Assembly (NCBI GenBank): GCA_965243215.1
Contig: CBDEUJ010000004.1
Location: 124,001 to 188,000, forward strand
DNA: 64,000 bases
From: JAJEFO01 sp009843725
GTDB taxonomy: Bacteria; Pseudomonadota; Alphaproteobacteria; Rhodobacterales; Rhodobacteraceae
Direction: 5' to 3'
In this document: one piece after another, positions 63,470-64,000 of the stretch
Position numbering within the stretch: position 1 is the stretch's first letter
How the letters are laid out: each line of letters begins with the position of its first letter
Notes under the pieces: generated by a model
The model's input: only the letters and a program-made list of their open reading frames with translations
Databases searched by the model: none
Told to the model about the DNA's origin: nothing
Translations under genes and position numbers: made by a program

Positions 63470-64000
63470 ATGACAACCTTCGCTTTCGTGGCGCTTCTTT
63501 GCGTCAGTGTCCTTGGTTATTCGCTGAACAGGCACGCCGCGACGAGGCTGCGGGCGAACGGCACAAGGCTGCACTCCGTTCCGGCCTACCACGGACTCTA
63601 TTCCCTTCTTTCCACGATGGTGCCCGTTGTCACCCTCATCGTGACTTGGCTCATGCTTCAAGGACCGCTGATCGATCGCTTCACGATGTCGGGCCTGCCG
63701 GCAGGCAGTCTCGACGGCCTCGATACTGGCGGCCGTCAGCTCATCCTCGCAGAGATAAAGTCCATCTCGCGCGGGCGGATCTTTGGCGATCCGGAGGCCT
63801 GGAAGGTCGATGCGGCAGATCGATACGTCCGGATGCACGCCATTTCTGGTTGGGTGCTGCTTGGGACAGTCATTGTCGCTTCGCTCGGAATCGTGGGATT
63901 CTCCCGCTCCCGCGTCGCTGCCGAATTCCGTGCACGGCACGGAGTCGAGCGCATCACGTCGGGCCTTATGCTCTTCTGCTCGACCATCGCGATTTTCACG
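63470..64000 (+). CDS. pstC: phosphate ABC transporter permease PstC, N-terminal part (cut by window edge)
   Basis: The frame from the ATG at 63470 (GAGGGG upstream) runs to the window edge, giving 177 residues. Hydrophobic segments at about 4-20, 45-68 and 126-146 and a large hydrophilic stretch between the last two fit the long PstC proteins of alphaproteobacteria, which carry an extra N-terminal membrane domain. Position directly after pstS supports the call. The conserved permease core lies beyond the window. Confidence 0.85.
   Translation, partial: MTTFAFVALLCVSVLGYSLNRHAATRLRANGTRLHSVPAYHGLYSLLSTMVPVVTLIVTWLMLQGPLIDRFTMSGLPAGSLDGLDTGGRQLILAEIKSISRGRIFGDPEAWKVDAADRYVRMHAISGWVLLGTVIVASLGIVGFSRSRVAAEFRARHGVERITSGLMLFCSTIAIFT

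Noticed and set aside
1..64000. CRISPR array
   Set aside because: No series of regularly spaced direct repeats of 20-40 bases was seen anywhere in the window.

Overview
The window is a high-GC chromosomal segment that looks alphaproteobacterial, most likely Rhodobacterales. This rests on my recognition of the GyrA, PhoU-PhoB, Zur-COG0523, TrmFO and GluQ-RS protein styles, not on a database search. About 55 protein genes, one tRNA and several decayed genes are supported. The left half (about 1-34.8 kb) is accessory and catabolic. The right half (about 35.2-64 kb) is mostly housekeeping, interrupted by three transposon scars.

Left half. 0-1.6 kb holds an alpha/beta hydrolase (cut by the window edge) and a LigM/DesA-like O-demethylase. 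2-5.4 kb holds a CUT1 sugar ABC importer without an ATPase gene. 6-9.6 kb holds a complete allose/ribose-type importer with a ketose 3-epimerase. 10-16.2 kb is a metal-starvation locus: Zur, a COG0523 GTPase, a WD40 protein and a small protein read left, and DUF1636 plus a FecBCD-type importer read right from a shared Zur-box-like palindrome. 16.2-18.4 kb is decayed DNA with a vapC pseudogene and a ligM-like relic. 18.4-24.9 kb is a catabolic run: RidA, an HTH/methyltransferase-like protein, an NDP-forming acyl-CoA synthetase, an aldehyde dehydrogenase, an SDR and a 4-OT-like protein. A DMT exporter and an ISAs1 element with a DruA-like domain follow. 29.1-33.8 kb encodes an isochorismatase-fold hydrolase, an enoyl-CoA hydratase and two tandem FAD oxidoreductases, followed by a TctC-like pseudogene.

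Right half. This contains mfd, tRNA-Leu(CAA), modA, rpsB-tsf, phoB-phoU-phoR, a gamma-carbonic-anhydrase-like gene, gmk, class II DAHP synthase, a GlxA-type regulator, an MFS transporter, a YqaA-like protein, dsbB, gyrA, trmFO, a methyltransferase, gluQ, hisI, an IscU-like scaffold, and pstS with the start of pstC. The pst genes are about 18 kb from phoU-phoB, and both places carry a similar Pho-box-like sequence.

The most unusual signal is a tandem GTGGGCA-type motif with exact 11-bp spacing. It occurs five times, always just upstream of a catabolic gene, of a relic of one, or of the HTH/methyltransferase-like gene. I propose it as the operator of a local catabolic regulon. Other points of interest are a 4-OT homologue with Ala in place of catalytic Pro1, an A8 frameshift in the DruA-ISAs1 transposase, a cupin gene trapped between halves of a decayed Tn3 element, a degraded TnpB, and an S2 protein with a tail of about 145 residues.
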